DNA of 64,000 bases from Pseudomonas sp. CC120222-01a (GTDB taxonomy: Bacteria > Pseudomonadota > Gammaproteobacteria > Pseudomonadales > Pseudomonadaceae), in assembly GCF_003097235.1 (NCBI RefSeq), contig NZ_QEQQ01000024.1:21738-85737 (forward strand). The letters run 5' to 3'. Positions 52,500-60,766 of this stretch are shown one piece after another. Position numbers and translations under genes: made by a program. The notes beneath the pieces are model-generated. The model was not told where the DNA came from. It saw nothing but the letters and a program-made list of their open reading frames with translations, and ran no database searches. Position 1 is the stretch's first letter. Each line of letters starts with the position of its first letter.

Positions 52500-53948
52500 A
52501 TGCAGCGAAGAACAAAAATAGTTGCAACCCTCGGGCCCGCCACCGAATCGCCAGAAGCGATCGAGGGGCTCGTCAAAGCCGGGGTTGATGTCGTCAGGCT
52601 GAATTTCTCGCATGGCTCGGCTGACGAGCACTTGGCCAGGGCGCAGCGGGTACGCGAAATGGCACGCAAGCATGGCCGGTTCGTGGCGATCCTGGCTGAC
52701 CTGCAAGGCCCGAAGATCCGTATCGCCCGTTTTGCCGAAGGCAAGGTTTCAGTCCAGAAGGGCCAACGCTTCATCCTCGACGCGAAAATGGACAAGCACG
52801 CCGGGACCGCCGAAGCCGTCGGTATCGACTATGAAGCTCTGATCAACGACAGCAATACTGGCGATATCCTGCTGCTCGACGACGGGCGAATTGAATTGCA
52901 GGTCCTGGAAGCCCACCCCCATCACTTGGTCTGCGAAGTGTTGATCGGCGGCCCGCTGTCCAACAACAAAGGGATCAACCGCAAGGGCGGTGGCCTGTCG
53001 GCCTCTGCGCTGACCGAGAAAGACCGCGAGGACATTCGCACTGCAGCCCGGATGCAGGTTGATTACCTGGCGGTGTCATTCCCTCGTGATGCCGCAGACA
53101 TGCACCTTGCTCGCAACCTGTTGCAGGAAGCTGGCGGGGAAGCCGGTTTGATCGCCAAGATCGAGCGTGCCGAAACGGTCGCTGATCGTCAGGTGCTGGA
53201 TGCGATCATCGAAGCCTCCGAAGGGGTGATGGTTGCCCGTGGCGACCTCGGCGTGGAAATCGGGGATGCCGAACTGGTGGCAGTGCAAAAGCTGATCATC
53301 GACCGCGCTCGCTCACTGAATCGGGTCGTGATTACTGCGACCCAGATGATGGAGTCGATGATTACCCAATCCATGCCCACCCGCGCCGAGGTCTTCGACG
53401 TGGCTAACGCCGTCCTCGACGGCACCGATGCGGTGATGCTGTCGGCCGAAACGGCTGCGGGCGCTTACCCGGTACAGACGGTCGAGGCCATGGTCCGCAT
53501 CATCGCCGGGGCCGAACGTCACCCACAGGCGCAACGTTCCAAGCACCGCATGGATGAGGTGTTCCAGCGCATCGACGAAACCATTGCACTGTCAGCGATG
53601 TACGCCGCCAACCACCTGCATGGCGTCAAAGCCATCATCAGCCTGACCGAAAGCGGCGACACGCCGCGCCTGATGTCGCGCATTCGCTCGCACCTGCCGA
53701 TCTACGCCTGCTCCGACAACCCGCGCACGCAGACTCGTGTCGCCCTTTTCCGTGGCGTACAGACGCTGCCATTCAGCACCGAAGACATGTCGTTCGCCCA
53801 GGTAAACCAGCGAGCCGTCGCGGCCTTGGTTGAGCGCGGCGTGCTGCAGGTGGGTGACCATGTGCTGATCACCCAGGGCGATTACGCCCACGCCCAGGGT
53901 GGCACCAACACACTGCGCGTGCTGCGCGTCGGCGACGACATTCGCTGA
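52500..53948 (+). CDS. pyk: Pyruvate kinase
   Basis: A 482-aa enzyme. MQRRTKIVATLGPATESPEAIEGLVKAGVDVVRLNFSHG is the family start. LIAKIERAE (catalytic Lys) is near residue 220 and TATQMMESMITQSMPTRAEVFDVANAVLDGTDAVMLSAETAAG forms the signature. The C-terminal allosteric domain is complete. It turns phosphoenolpyruvate and ADP into pyruvate and ATP. It is the first gene of a compact five-gene operon and precedes the enolase gene by 18 bases. The gene cluster is unusual because Pseudomonas core glycolytic genes are normally scattered. Confidence 0.94.
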   Translation: MQRRTKIVATLGPATESPEAIEGLVKAGVDVVRLNFSHGSADEHLARAQRVREMARKHGRFVAILADLQGPKIRIARFAEGKVSVQKGQRFILDAKMDKHAGTAEAVGIDYEALINDSNTGDILLLDDGRIELQVLEAHPHHLVCEVLIGGPLSNNKGINRKGGGLSASALTEKDREDIRTAARMQVDYLAVSFPRDAADMHLARNLLQEAGGEAGLIAKIERAETVADRQVLDAIIEASEGVMVARGDLGVEIGDAELVAVQKLIIDRARSLNRVVITATQMMESMITQSMPTRAEVFDVANAVLDGTDAVMLSAETAAGAYPVQTVEAMVRIIAGAERHPQAQRSKHRMDEVFQRIDETIALSAMYAANHLHGVKAIISLTESGDTPRLMSRIRSHLPIYACSDNPRTQTRVALFRGVQTLPFSTEDMSFAQVNQRAVAALVERGVLQVGDHVLITQGDYAHAQGGTNTLRVLRVGDDIR

Positions 53949-53966
53949 GTCCATGGAGGCCCCAAG

Positions 53967-55406
53967 ATGACCCAGACAAAATCAGCCAGCGCAGACTGCC
54001 AACCGATGCCGGGCGACTGGCCCCGCGACTTCGATGTCCGCGAGGAATATGCGGAGCAACAGGAACTGCTCGACACTGCCGCCCTACATGAGACTACAGC
54101 CGTGACAGACAACACCGCTAGCATCGCCCAGATCATCGCCCGCGAAATCCTTGATTCGCGTGGCAATCCCACGGTAGAAGCGCAGGTCACGCTGGTCGGT
54201 GGCCAACGCGGTATCGCGAGCGTACCGTCAGGTGCTTCGACCGGCAGCCGGGAAGCGCTTGAGCTGCGTGATGGTGGCAAGCGATATCACGGCAAAGGCG
54301 TGCTGAACGCGGTCGGGCACATCAACCTGACAATCGCTGCCCACCTGCGCGGCATGGATGCCAGCAATCAGCGCGCCATCGACCAGGCGCTGATCGACCT
54401 GGACAGTACCGAGAACAAGGGCAAGCTTGGGGCCAATGCCATTCTGGCGGTCTCCCTGGCCACCGCCAAAGCTGCTGCGCAGTTCAATGGCCAGGAGCTG
54501 TACGAGTACTTCGCCGCGTTACACGGCACCCCCGGCCAGTTCAGCATGCCAGTGCCCATGATGAACATCATCAACGGTGGCGAACACGCCGACAATAATG
54601 TCGACATTCAGGAGTTCATGATTCAGCCGATTGGCGCCAAGAGCTTCCGAGAAGCACTGCGCATGGGCGCCGAAGTGTTCCATACCCTGAAGAAAGTCCT
54701 GTCCGCGCGCGGTCTGAATACCGCGGTGGGCGACGAGGGCGGTTTCGCGCCATCGCTGGACTCCAATGAACAAGCCTTGGTGGTGATCCAGGAGGCCATT
54801 GAGCGAGCCGGCTATCAGGTTGGCGTCGATATCAGCATGGCGTTGGATTGTGCGGCCTCCGAGTTCTTCGAAAGCGGAGAGTACGTACTGGCCGGGGAGA
54901 ACAAACGCTTCTCCAGCGCCGCCTTCACCGACTACCTGAGCCAGTTGCGCGACCGGTACCCGATACTGTCCATCGAAGACGGCATGGACGAAAGCGACTG
55001 GCATGGCTGGGCGCTGCTGACCCAGGCGCTGGGCAAGCGCACGCAGCTGGTCGGTGATGACCTGTTCGTCACCAACCCATCGATCCTGCGCGAGGGTATC
55101 CACCAGGGTGTCGGCAACGCCATCCTGATCAAGTACAACCAGATCGGCACCCTCAGCGAAACCCTCGATGCCATTCGCCTCGCCCAGCAGGCCGGCTACA
55201 ACGCGGTTATTTCTCACCGCTCCGGTGAAACTGAAGACACCACCATCGCCGACCTTGCGGTAGGCACCCGTGCCGGGCAGATCAAGACCGGCTCGCTGTG
55301 CCGTTCCGACCGTGTAGGCAAATACAACCGGCTGCTACGCATCGAAGAAGCCCTGGCAGATGAGGCTCCTTATTGCGCCGCAGCGCTGCGCGCAGAGCGT
55401 GGCTGA
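53967..55406 (+). CDS. eno: Enolase with N-terminal extension
   Basis: A 479-aa enolase. The family start is at about residue 50 (IAQIIAREILDSRGNPTVEAQVTL). About 45 extra residues precede it, acidic and polar, containing DWPRDFDVREEYAEQQELLD. The start at 53967 has a good GGAGG; an in-frame GTG at 54102 would give a standard-length protein but has no ribosome site. Catalytic features include SGASTGSREALELRDG, NIINGGEHADNN, GDEGGFAPSLDS, SIEDGMDESDW, GDDLFVTN and SHRSGETED. Lys in LIKYNQIGTLSE is present. It converts 2-phosphoglycerate to phosphoenolpyruvate. Confidence 0.94.
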   Translation: MTQTKSASADCQPMPGDWPRDFDVREEYAEQQELLDTAALHETTAVTDNTASIAQIIAREILDSRGNPTVEAQVTLVGGQRGIASVPSGASTGSREALELRDGGKRYHGKGVLNAVGHINLTIAAHLRGMDASNQRAIDQALIDLDSTENKGKLGANAILAVSLATAKAAAQFNGQELYEYFAALHGTPGQFSMPVPMMNIINGGEHADNNVDIQEFMIQPIGAKSFREALRMGAEVFHTLKKVLSARGLNTAVGDEGGFAPSLDSNEQALVVIQEAIERAGYQVGVDISMALDCAASEFFESGEYVLAGENKRFSSAAFTDYLSQLRDRYPILSIEDGMDESDWHGWALLTQALGKRTQLVGDDLFVTNPSILREGIHQGVGNAILIKYNQIGTLSETLDAIRLAQQAGYNAVISHRSGETEDTTIADLAVGTRAGQIKTGSLCRSDRVGKYNRLLRIEEALADEAPYCAAALRAERG

Positions 55407-55421
55407 CGCAGGAGATCGCAG

Positions 55422-56177
55422 ATGAACGAAAAACTTGTAATCGCCAACTGGAAGATGCACGGCACCCGTGCTGCCAATGCTGAGTTGATCAGCGGACTAT
55501 TGCCTGAACTGCAGGGGCTCGAGGGTGTGCAAATCGCCATTTGCCCTCCGCTACCTTATCTGGACCAAATTTCCGACCTGCTGGGTGACACCTCTGTCGC
55601 CCTCGGTGCACAGAACCTCAGCGAACGTACTCAGGGCGCCTTCACCGGGGAAGTCAGCGGAGAAATGCTCGCAGACCTTGGTTGCAACTATGCATTGGTT
55701 GGCCACTCCGAGCGCCGCAGCCTGTATGGCGAAACCGATGCACTGGTTGCCATGAAATTCGAAGCGGCGCTGCGCGCGAACCTGGTCCCGGTGCTATGCC
55801 TGGGCGAGACCATCCACCAGCGCCGTGCCGGCAACACCAATGCAGTGATTGGCGCGCAGCTGCGCACCGTCCTCCACCAGGTGGGCATCACACAGCTGGC
55901 ACGGGGCGTCATCGCTTACGAGCCGGTCTGGGCAATCGGCACGGGCGAGACCGCAACACCAGCCGAGGCCCAGGCGGTCCATCGCTACATCCGTCAACTG
56001 CTGGCCGAGCAAGACCCCGTGGCCGCCGCTGCCATCCTCCTGCTCTATGGCGGCAGCGTGAAAGCCGATAACGCCGAGCAGCTGTTCGCACAAGCGGATA
56101 TCGATGGCGGCCTGATCGGTGGCGCTTCGTTGGATCCCGCAGCTTTCGGCGCGATTTGCAAAGCAGCCCAGGCCTGA
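55422..56177 (+). CDS. tpiA: Triosephosphate isomerase
   Basis: A 251-aa TIM barrel. The start VIANWKMHGTR holds the catalytic Lys (residue 11-12 region); VGHSERR carries the electrophile His and VIAYEPVWAIGTGETATPAEA the catalytic Glu with the mobile loop. The end contains LYGGSVKADNAEQLF and DGGLIGGASLD. It interconverts dihydroxyacetone phosphate and glyceraldehyde 3-phosphate, and so links the OtnC product with GapN. It lies 15 bases after eno and 50 bases before gapN. Confidence 0.95.
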   Translation: MNEKLVIANWKMHGTRAANAELISGLLPELQGLEGVQIAICPPLPYLDQISDLLGDTSVALGAQNLSERTQGAFTGEVSGEMLADLGCNYALVGHSERRSLYGETDALVAMKFEAALRANLVPVLCLGETIHQRRAGNTNAVIGAQLRTVLHQVGITQLARGVIAYEPVWAIGTGETATPAEAQAVHRYIRQLLAEQDPVAAAAILLLYGGSVKADNAEQLFAQADIDGGLIGGASLDPAAFGAICKAAQA

Positions 56178-56227
56178 CATCCCTCGCGCAAAGTGCGCCT
56201 CAGACAAAAACATAAAAAGGTAGAAGC

Positions 56228-57853
56228 ATGAATCCGATTTCCCCTCTCGACACCCTCTTCCCCACCACCGACCAAGTACCCGAAGCTTATCGGCTTGGCG
56301 AGCCGATCGAGCAGCGCGAGTACCTGGTGGATGGCCAACTGCGTCACTGGGGCGGACCGGTAGTGACCGTACGCAGTCCGGTCTACCTGGCGGACACTGG
56401 CGAAGATCGCCAGGTGGTACTGGGCAGCGCACCCTTGTTGGACGCAGACACCGCACTGGTCGCGCTGGATGCGGCGGTCAAGGCCTACGACAACGGCCAG
56501 GGCGCTTGGCCGACCATGCGCGTGGCCGAGCGCATCCAGCATGTCGAAACCTTCCTCGCCAGCATGCGCAAACAGCGCGAGGCGGTGGTCAAGCTGCTGA
56601 TGTGGGAAATCGGCAAGAACCTCAAGGACTCCGAAAAAGAGTTCGACCGTACCTGCGATTACATCGTCGACACCGTCAACGCCCTGAAGGACCTCGACCG
56701 CCGCTCCAGCCGCTTCGAACTGGAGCAGGGCACCCTGGGTCAGATTCGCCGCGTGCCGCTGGGCGTCACCCTGTGCATGGGCCCTTACAACTACCCACTG
56801 AACGAAACGTTCACCACGCTGATCCCGGCATTGATCATGGGCAACACCGTGGTCTTCAAACCGGCCAAATTCGGTGTGCTGCTGATCCGCCCGCTGCTCG
56901 AGGCGTTCCGCGACAGCTTCCCGGCCGGCGTAATCAATGTGATCTACGGCAGCGGCCGGGAAACGGTCAGCGCCCTGATGGCCAGCGGCAAGATCGACGT
57001 CTTCGCTTTCATCGGCACCCACAAGGCAGCCAGCGACCTGAAAAAGCTGCACCCGCGCCCGCACCGCCTGCGCGCCGCCTTGGGGCTGGATGCGAAGAAC
57101 CCAGGCATCGTGCTGCCTCAGGTCGACCTGGACAATGCCGTGGAAGAAGCGGTCACCGGCGCACTGTCGTTCAACGGTCAGCGCTGCACGGCGTTGAAGA
57201 TCCTGTTCGTGCACGAAGACGTGGTTGACGCCTTCCTGGAAAAATTCAATCAGAAGGTTGCCGCCCTCAAGCCAGGCATGCCCTGGGAGCCAGGCGTAGC
57301 CCTGACCCCACTGCCCGAGCCGGGCAAGACCGACTATCTGGCAACCCTGGTCGCCGATGCCGAAACCAAGGGGGCCAAGGTCGTCAATGCCGGCGGCGGC
57401 GCGATCCGCGGTTCGTTCTTCTACCCGGCGGTGCTCTACCCGGTCAGCGCCGACATGCGCGTCTACCACGAAGAGCAGTTCGGCCCCATCGTACCGGTGG
57501 TTCCGTACCGTGACCTGGATAAAGTGATCGACTACGTGCTCGACTCGGACTACGGCCAGCAGTTGAGCATCTTCGGCAACGACAGTGCCGAAGTCGGGCG
57601 CCTGGTGGACGCTTTCGCTAACCAGGTCGGCCGAATCAACATCAACGCCCAGTGCCAGCGCGGCCCGGACAGCTACCCCTTCAACGGTCGCAAGAACAGT
57701 GCCGAAGGTACTCTGTCGGTGCATGACGCCTTGCGCGTCTTCTCCATCCGCACGCTGGTCGCCACCAAGTTCCAGGGGGCCAACAAGGAGCTGATCAGCA
57801 AGATTATCGGCAACCGCGAGTCGACCTTCCTCACCACCGACTACATCTTCTGA
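56228..57853 (+). CDS. gapN: NADP-dependent non-phosphorylating glyceraldehyde-3-phosphate dehydrogenase
   Basis: A 541-aa aldehyde dehydrogenase-family enzyme that oxidises glyceraldehyde 3-phosphate directly to 3-phosphoglycerate with NADP and no ATP formation. GPYNYPLNETFTTLIPALIMGNTVVFKPAK (about 178-207) binds cofactor and substrate. The catalytic Cys is in SFNGQRCTALK (about residue 320). The segment that usually reads E-L-G-G-K-N-P reads ALGLDAKNPG, so the general-base Glu of ordinary aldehyde dehydrogenases is absent. I believe this is shared by a proteobacterial subgroup, but cannot verify it. The gene bridges TpiA and GpmI in the operon. Confidence 0.88.
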   Translation: MNPISPLDTLFPTTDQVPEAYRLGEPIEQREYLVDGQLRHWGGPVVTVRSPVYLADTGEDRQVVLGSAPLLDADTALVALDAAVKAYDNGQGAWPTMRVAERIQHVETFLASMRKQREAVVKLLMWEIGKNLKDSEKEFDRTCDYIVDTVNALKDLDRRSSRFELEQGTLGQIRRVPLGVTLCMGPYNYPLNETFTTLIPALIMGNTVVFKPAKFGVLLIRPLLEAFRDSFPAGVINVIYGSGRETVSALMASGKIDVFAFIGTHKAASDLKKLHPRPHRLRAALGLDAKNPGIVLPQVDLDNAVEEAVTGALSFNGQRCTALKILFVHEDVVDAFLEKFNQKVAALKPGMPWEPGVALTPLPEPGKTDYLATLVADAETKGAKVVNAGGGAIRGSFFYPAVLYPVSADMRVYHEEQFGPIVPVVPYRDLDKVIDYVLDSDYGQQLSIFGNDSAEVGRLVDAFANQVGRININAQCQRGPDSYPFNGRKNSAEGTLSVHDALRVFSIRTLVATKFQGANKELISKIIGNRESTFLTTDYIF

Positions 57854-57863
57854 GGGCTTGGCG

Positions 57864-59387
57864 ATGAGCACCCGTGCACTGATCATCCTTGACGGCATCG
57901 GCTTGCGCGAGGCGCGTGAGTCCAATGCCCTGGCCGCCGCCTGCACACCTAATTTGGATGCGCTGCTGGCGCACTACCCCAACAGCCAGGTCGCCACCAG
58001 CGGCCTGGCCGTGGGGCTACCCGAGGGCCAGATGGGCAATTCCGAAGTCGGGCACATGAACCTGGGCGCTGGCCGCGTGGTGTACCAGAGTCTGACTCGC
58101 ATCGACAAGGCCATCGCCGATGGCGAATTCGCTCGCAATCCGGCGTTGCTGGAGCTGGTCGAGCAGGCCCGCCAGCGCGGTGGCGCCGTTCACCTTATGG
58201 GCCTGCTATCGCCCGGCGGCGTGCACAGCCACATCGATCAGATTTTGGCTACCTGCAAAGTCCTGGTGGGACTGGGCGTCAAGCGGTTCTTCGTGCATGC
58301 GCAGCTCGACGGACGGGATACACCACCCAAGTGCGCAGCTGAGTCCATCCAGGCGCTGGAGGGGGTGCTGGCCGAACTGGGGCATGGCCGTATTGCCACT
58401 GTGGTAGGCCGCTACTTCGCGCTGGACCGGGATAACCGTTGGGCAAGAGTGGAAAAAGCCTACCGTGCCATGGTGCAGGGTCAAGCCGAGTACCACGCGG
58501 AGTCAGCGGGCGCCGCACTGGCCCAGGCCTATGCGCGGGATGAAAGCGACGAATTCGTCAGTGCGACCATCATCGGTGAGCCGGCGGTGGTTCAGCCCGA
58601 GGATGCCCTGCTGTTCATGAATTTCCGCCCGGACCGTGCTCGCCAGTTGAGCCAGGCACTGATCGCGACCGATTTCAGTGGCTTCGAGCGCCCCCGGGTA
58701 ATGCCGGCAAGGCAGTTGCTGACCCTCACCCGATATGCCGAAGACCTTCCCTGCCCTTGCGCGTTCGCACCGGAAGAGATCGCCAACAGCCTGGGCGAGC
58801 ATCTGGCCGGCCTGGGCAAACGCCAACTCCGGATCGCCGAAACCGAGAAATATGCCCATGTGACATTTTTCTTCAACGGCGGGCGCGAGCAGCCCTTCCC
58901 TGGCGAAGAACGGATCCTGATCCCCTCGCCTGCAGTCGCCTCGTATGACCTGCAGCCCCAAATGAGTGCACCCGAGCTGACCGAGCGACTGGTCGATGCC
59001 ATCGAAAGTCAGCGTTTCGACCTGGTGGTCTGCAATTACGCCAATGGCGACATGGTCGGTCACACCGGTTCATTCGACGCCGCCGTCAGAGCCGTTGAAG
59101 CGCTGGATGCCTGCTTGGCTCAGGTGGTGGAGGCCATTCTCAAGGTCAATGGCCAGTGTCTGATCACCGCCGACCACGGCAATGTCGAACAGATGATGGA
59201 CCCTGATTCCGGTCAGGCCCACACCTCGCACACCTTGAACCCGGTACCACTGATCCTGGTGGGCCGAGACACCCGCAACACCCGTTTGGCGAATGGGCGG
59301 CTATGCGACATCGCCCCTACCCTCTTGCAGATGATGGACCTCCCGAAACCCGAACAGATGGAGGGTCGATCACTGCTCGCTGACTGA
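57864..59387 (+). CDS. gpmI: 2,3-bisphosphoglycerate-independent phosphoglycerate mutase
   Basis: A 507-aa enzyme of the alkaline phosphatase superfamily. The start RALIILDGIGLREARESNALAAACTPNLDALLAHYPNSQVATSGLAVGLPEGQMGNSEVGHMNLGAGR holds the metal-binding Asp and catalytic Ser (GNSEVGH). Later metal sites are NYANGDMVGHTG and TADHGNVEQM. The ATG at 57864 follows GAGGG; TTG at 57858 is an in-frame alternative. It converts 3-phosphoglycerate to 2-phosphoglycerate, the step between GapN and enolase, and closes the pyk-eno-tpiA-gapN-gpmI operon. Confidence 0.94.
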   Translation: MSTRALIILDGIGLREARESNALAAACTPNLDALLAHYPNSQVATSGLAVGLPEGQMGNSEVGHMNLGAGRVVYQSLTRIDKAIADGEFARNPALLELVEQARQRGGAVHLMGLLSPGGVHSHIDQILATCKVLVGLGVKRFFVHAQLDGRDTPPKCAAESIQALEGVLAELGHGRIATVVGRYFALDRDNRWARVEKAYRAMVQGQAEYHAESAGAALAQAYARDESDEFVSATIIGEPAVVQPEDALLFMNFRPDRARQLSQALIATDFSGFERPRVMPARQLLTLTRYAEDLPCPCAFAPEEIANSLGEHLAGLGKRQLRIAETEKYAHVTFFFNGGREQPFPGEERILIPSPAVASYDLQPQMSAPELTERLVDAIESQRFDLVVCNYANGDMVGHTGSFDAAVRAVEALDACLAQVVEAILKVNGQCLITADHGNVEQMMDPDSGQAHTSHTLNPVPLILVGRDTRNTRLANGRLCDIAPTLLQMMDLPKPEQMEGRSLLAD

Positions 59388-59491
59388 TCGGTCGACAGGG
59401 ACCATCAGGTCATGGATGAACATGGAGTGGTTTGGTCACCCTGCCATGCCATCGATGACGTGCTCCACGGTGACGCTACTGCGCATCTTTG

Positions 59492-59525
59492 AGGCGGTCC
59501 CCCAACGGGTCCGCCTTCTTTTTAT
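59492..59525 (+). terminator. Terminator after gpmI
   Basis: AGGCGGTCCC, a short loop, then GGGTCCGCCTTCTTTTTAT: a ten-base stem with one mismatch followed by a T-rich tail. It lies about 100 bases after gpmI and separates the operon from terC. Confidence 0.75.
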
Positions 59526-59570
59526 CCTCCTGCCCGCACCGCCGGGCTCCAACATTGACAGGTATACGAT

Positions 59571-60329
59571 ATGGAATGGCTTACCAGCCCAGAGATTTGG
59601 GTCGCCTTCTTGACACTGACAGCCCTCGAGATCGTTCTGGGCATCGATAACATCATCATGATCGCAATCCTGGTCGGGCGCATGCCGCCGCATATGCGTG
59701 CGCGCACCCGCTTCTTCGGCCTGGCGCTGGCGATGGTCACCCGCATCATGCTGCTGCTGTCGATCACCTGGATCATGGGACTTACCCGTGACCTGTTCCA
59801 GGTGTTCGGTCAGGGCATCTCCGGCCGCGACCTGATTCTGTTCTTTGGCGGGCTGTTCCTGCTGTACAAGAGCAGCACGGAAATGTTCCAGAGCCTGGAG
59901 GGCGATGAAGAGCAAGCGGCCGAGTCCGCTGGCATTGGCCGCGGGTTCATCGGTACGATCATTCAAATCGCGATCATCGACATCGTGTTTTCGCTGGACT
60001 CGGTCATCACTGCCGTGGGCATGGTATCGAACGTACCGGTGATGATGGCTGCGATCATTGTCGCAGTCATGGTGATGATGCTTGCTGCAGGGGCCATCAG
60101 CGCTTTCATCGAGCGTCACCCTAGCCTAAAAATGCTGGCACTGGCGTTCCTGGTTGTAGTAGGTACAGTGCTGATCGCAGAGTCGTTCGATGTGCATGTA
60201 CCCAAGGCCTATGTGTATTTCGCCATGGCATTCTCGCTGGCCGTGGAGGCGCTGAACATACGCATGCGCACCAGCCGTACCAAGGCTGAAGCCATCAATG
60301 ACGCCGGTGAGCCGGCAAAAGCCGACTGA
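59571..60329 (+). CDS. TerC-family integral membrane protein
   Basis: A 252-aa protein with seven hydrophobic segments. MEWLTSPEIWVAFLTLTALEIVLGIDNIIMIAILVGRMPP and IAIIDIVFSLDSVITAVGM carry the twin acidic GIDN and SLDS motifs of TerC proteins. These membrane proteins are linked to metal ion (Mn) export in other bacteria and to tellurite resistance by name. The C-terminal tail from about 230 is cytoplasmic and polar. It is separated from gpmI by a terminator, so it is probably an independent gene. Confidence 0.9.
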   Translation: MEWLTSPEIWVAFLTLTALEIVLGIDNIIMIAILVGRMPPHMRARTRFFGLALAMVTRIMLLLSITWIMGLTRDLFQVFGQGISGRDLILFFGGLFLLYKSSTEMFQSLEGDEEQAAESAGIGRGFIGTIIQIAIIDIVFSLDSVITAVGMVSNVPVMMAAIIVAVMVMMLAAGAISAFIERHPSLKMLALAFLVVVGTVLIAESFDVHVPKAYVYFAMAFSLAVEALNIRMRTSRTKAEAINDAGEPAKAD

Positions 60330-60352
60330 AGTAAGGCCTGACAATCTGAAGC

Positions 60353-60383
60353 AAAAGGGGCTGCTGTTGCAGCCCTTTTTTAT
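60353..60383 (+). terminator. Terminator after terC
   Basis: AAAAGGGGCTGC, a short loop and GCAGCCCTTTTTTATT form a clear intrinsic terminator 24 bases after the terC stop. Confidence 0.88.
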
Positions 60384-60687
60384 TGCGTTATTGAGTACCT
60401 CGGCATTAGCTCATGGTCACTGGTACAGGCGACTAAGTGAACCCAATGCCCAGCACCGTGGCAACCCTTGGAGCTAGACGCCACAGCTCAGCCGTTGCGG
60501 CGCACGGTTTACTCGGATGGTTTCAAGAGTTTCACCCAGTACGACTGGGATTCACCTGCGGCCACGCTCGCACATGCTCCACCGCCGCCCGTGGTATGGC
60601 GCTCCTTCCCGACTTCAAGTAGGCCCAAGCGGCGGCTGAGGTGGACTCACCAAGATCAATGATCAGCAGGAGGGATGGTGAAAACAC
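60384..60687. other. About 300-base gap without recognisable gene
   Basis: The interval between the terC terminator and the transporter terminator shows only short frames. One gives RRTVYSDGFKSFTQYDWDSPA (near 60500), which looks coding-like but matches nothing I know. It may be the remnant of a lost gene. Confidence 0.4.
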
Positions 60688-60712
60688 AATCAGCGCACTG
60701 GGTGCGCTGATT
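60688..60712 (-). terminator. Terminator after the CitMHS transporter gene
   Basis: AATCAGCGCAC (60688-60698) and GTGCGCTGATT (60702-60712) are perfectly complementary around a 3-base loop. Read leftward, the stem is followed by a T-containing stretch (GTGTTTTC). It lies 54 bases after the transporter stop. Confidence 0.75.
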
Positions 60713-60766
60713 GGGAAAAGCGGAGCTTACTGAGTCAATGGACGTGCCGACCTGGGCAAACGCTGG

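Noticed and set aside
56045..57946. 633-codon leftward frame opposite gapN
   Set aside because: Antisense to a gene with intact cofactor and catalytic motifs; no domain seen.
60384..60687. Transposase remnant
   Set aside because: No DDE motif, inverted terminal repeats or target duplication could be seen; only short coding-like fragments.
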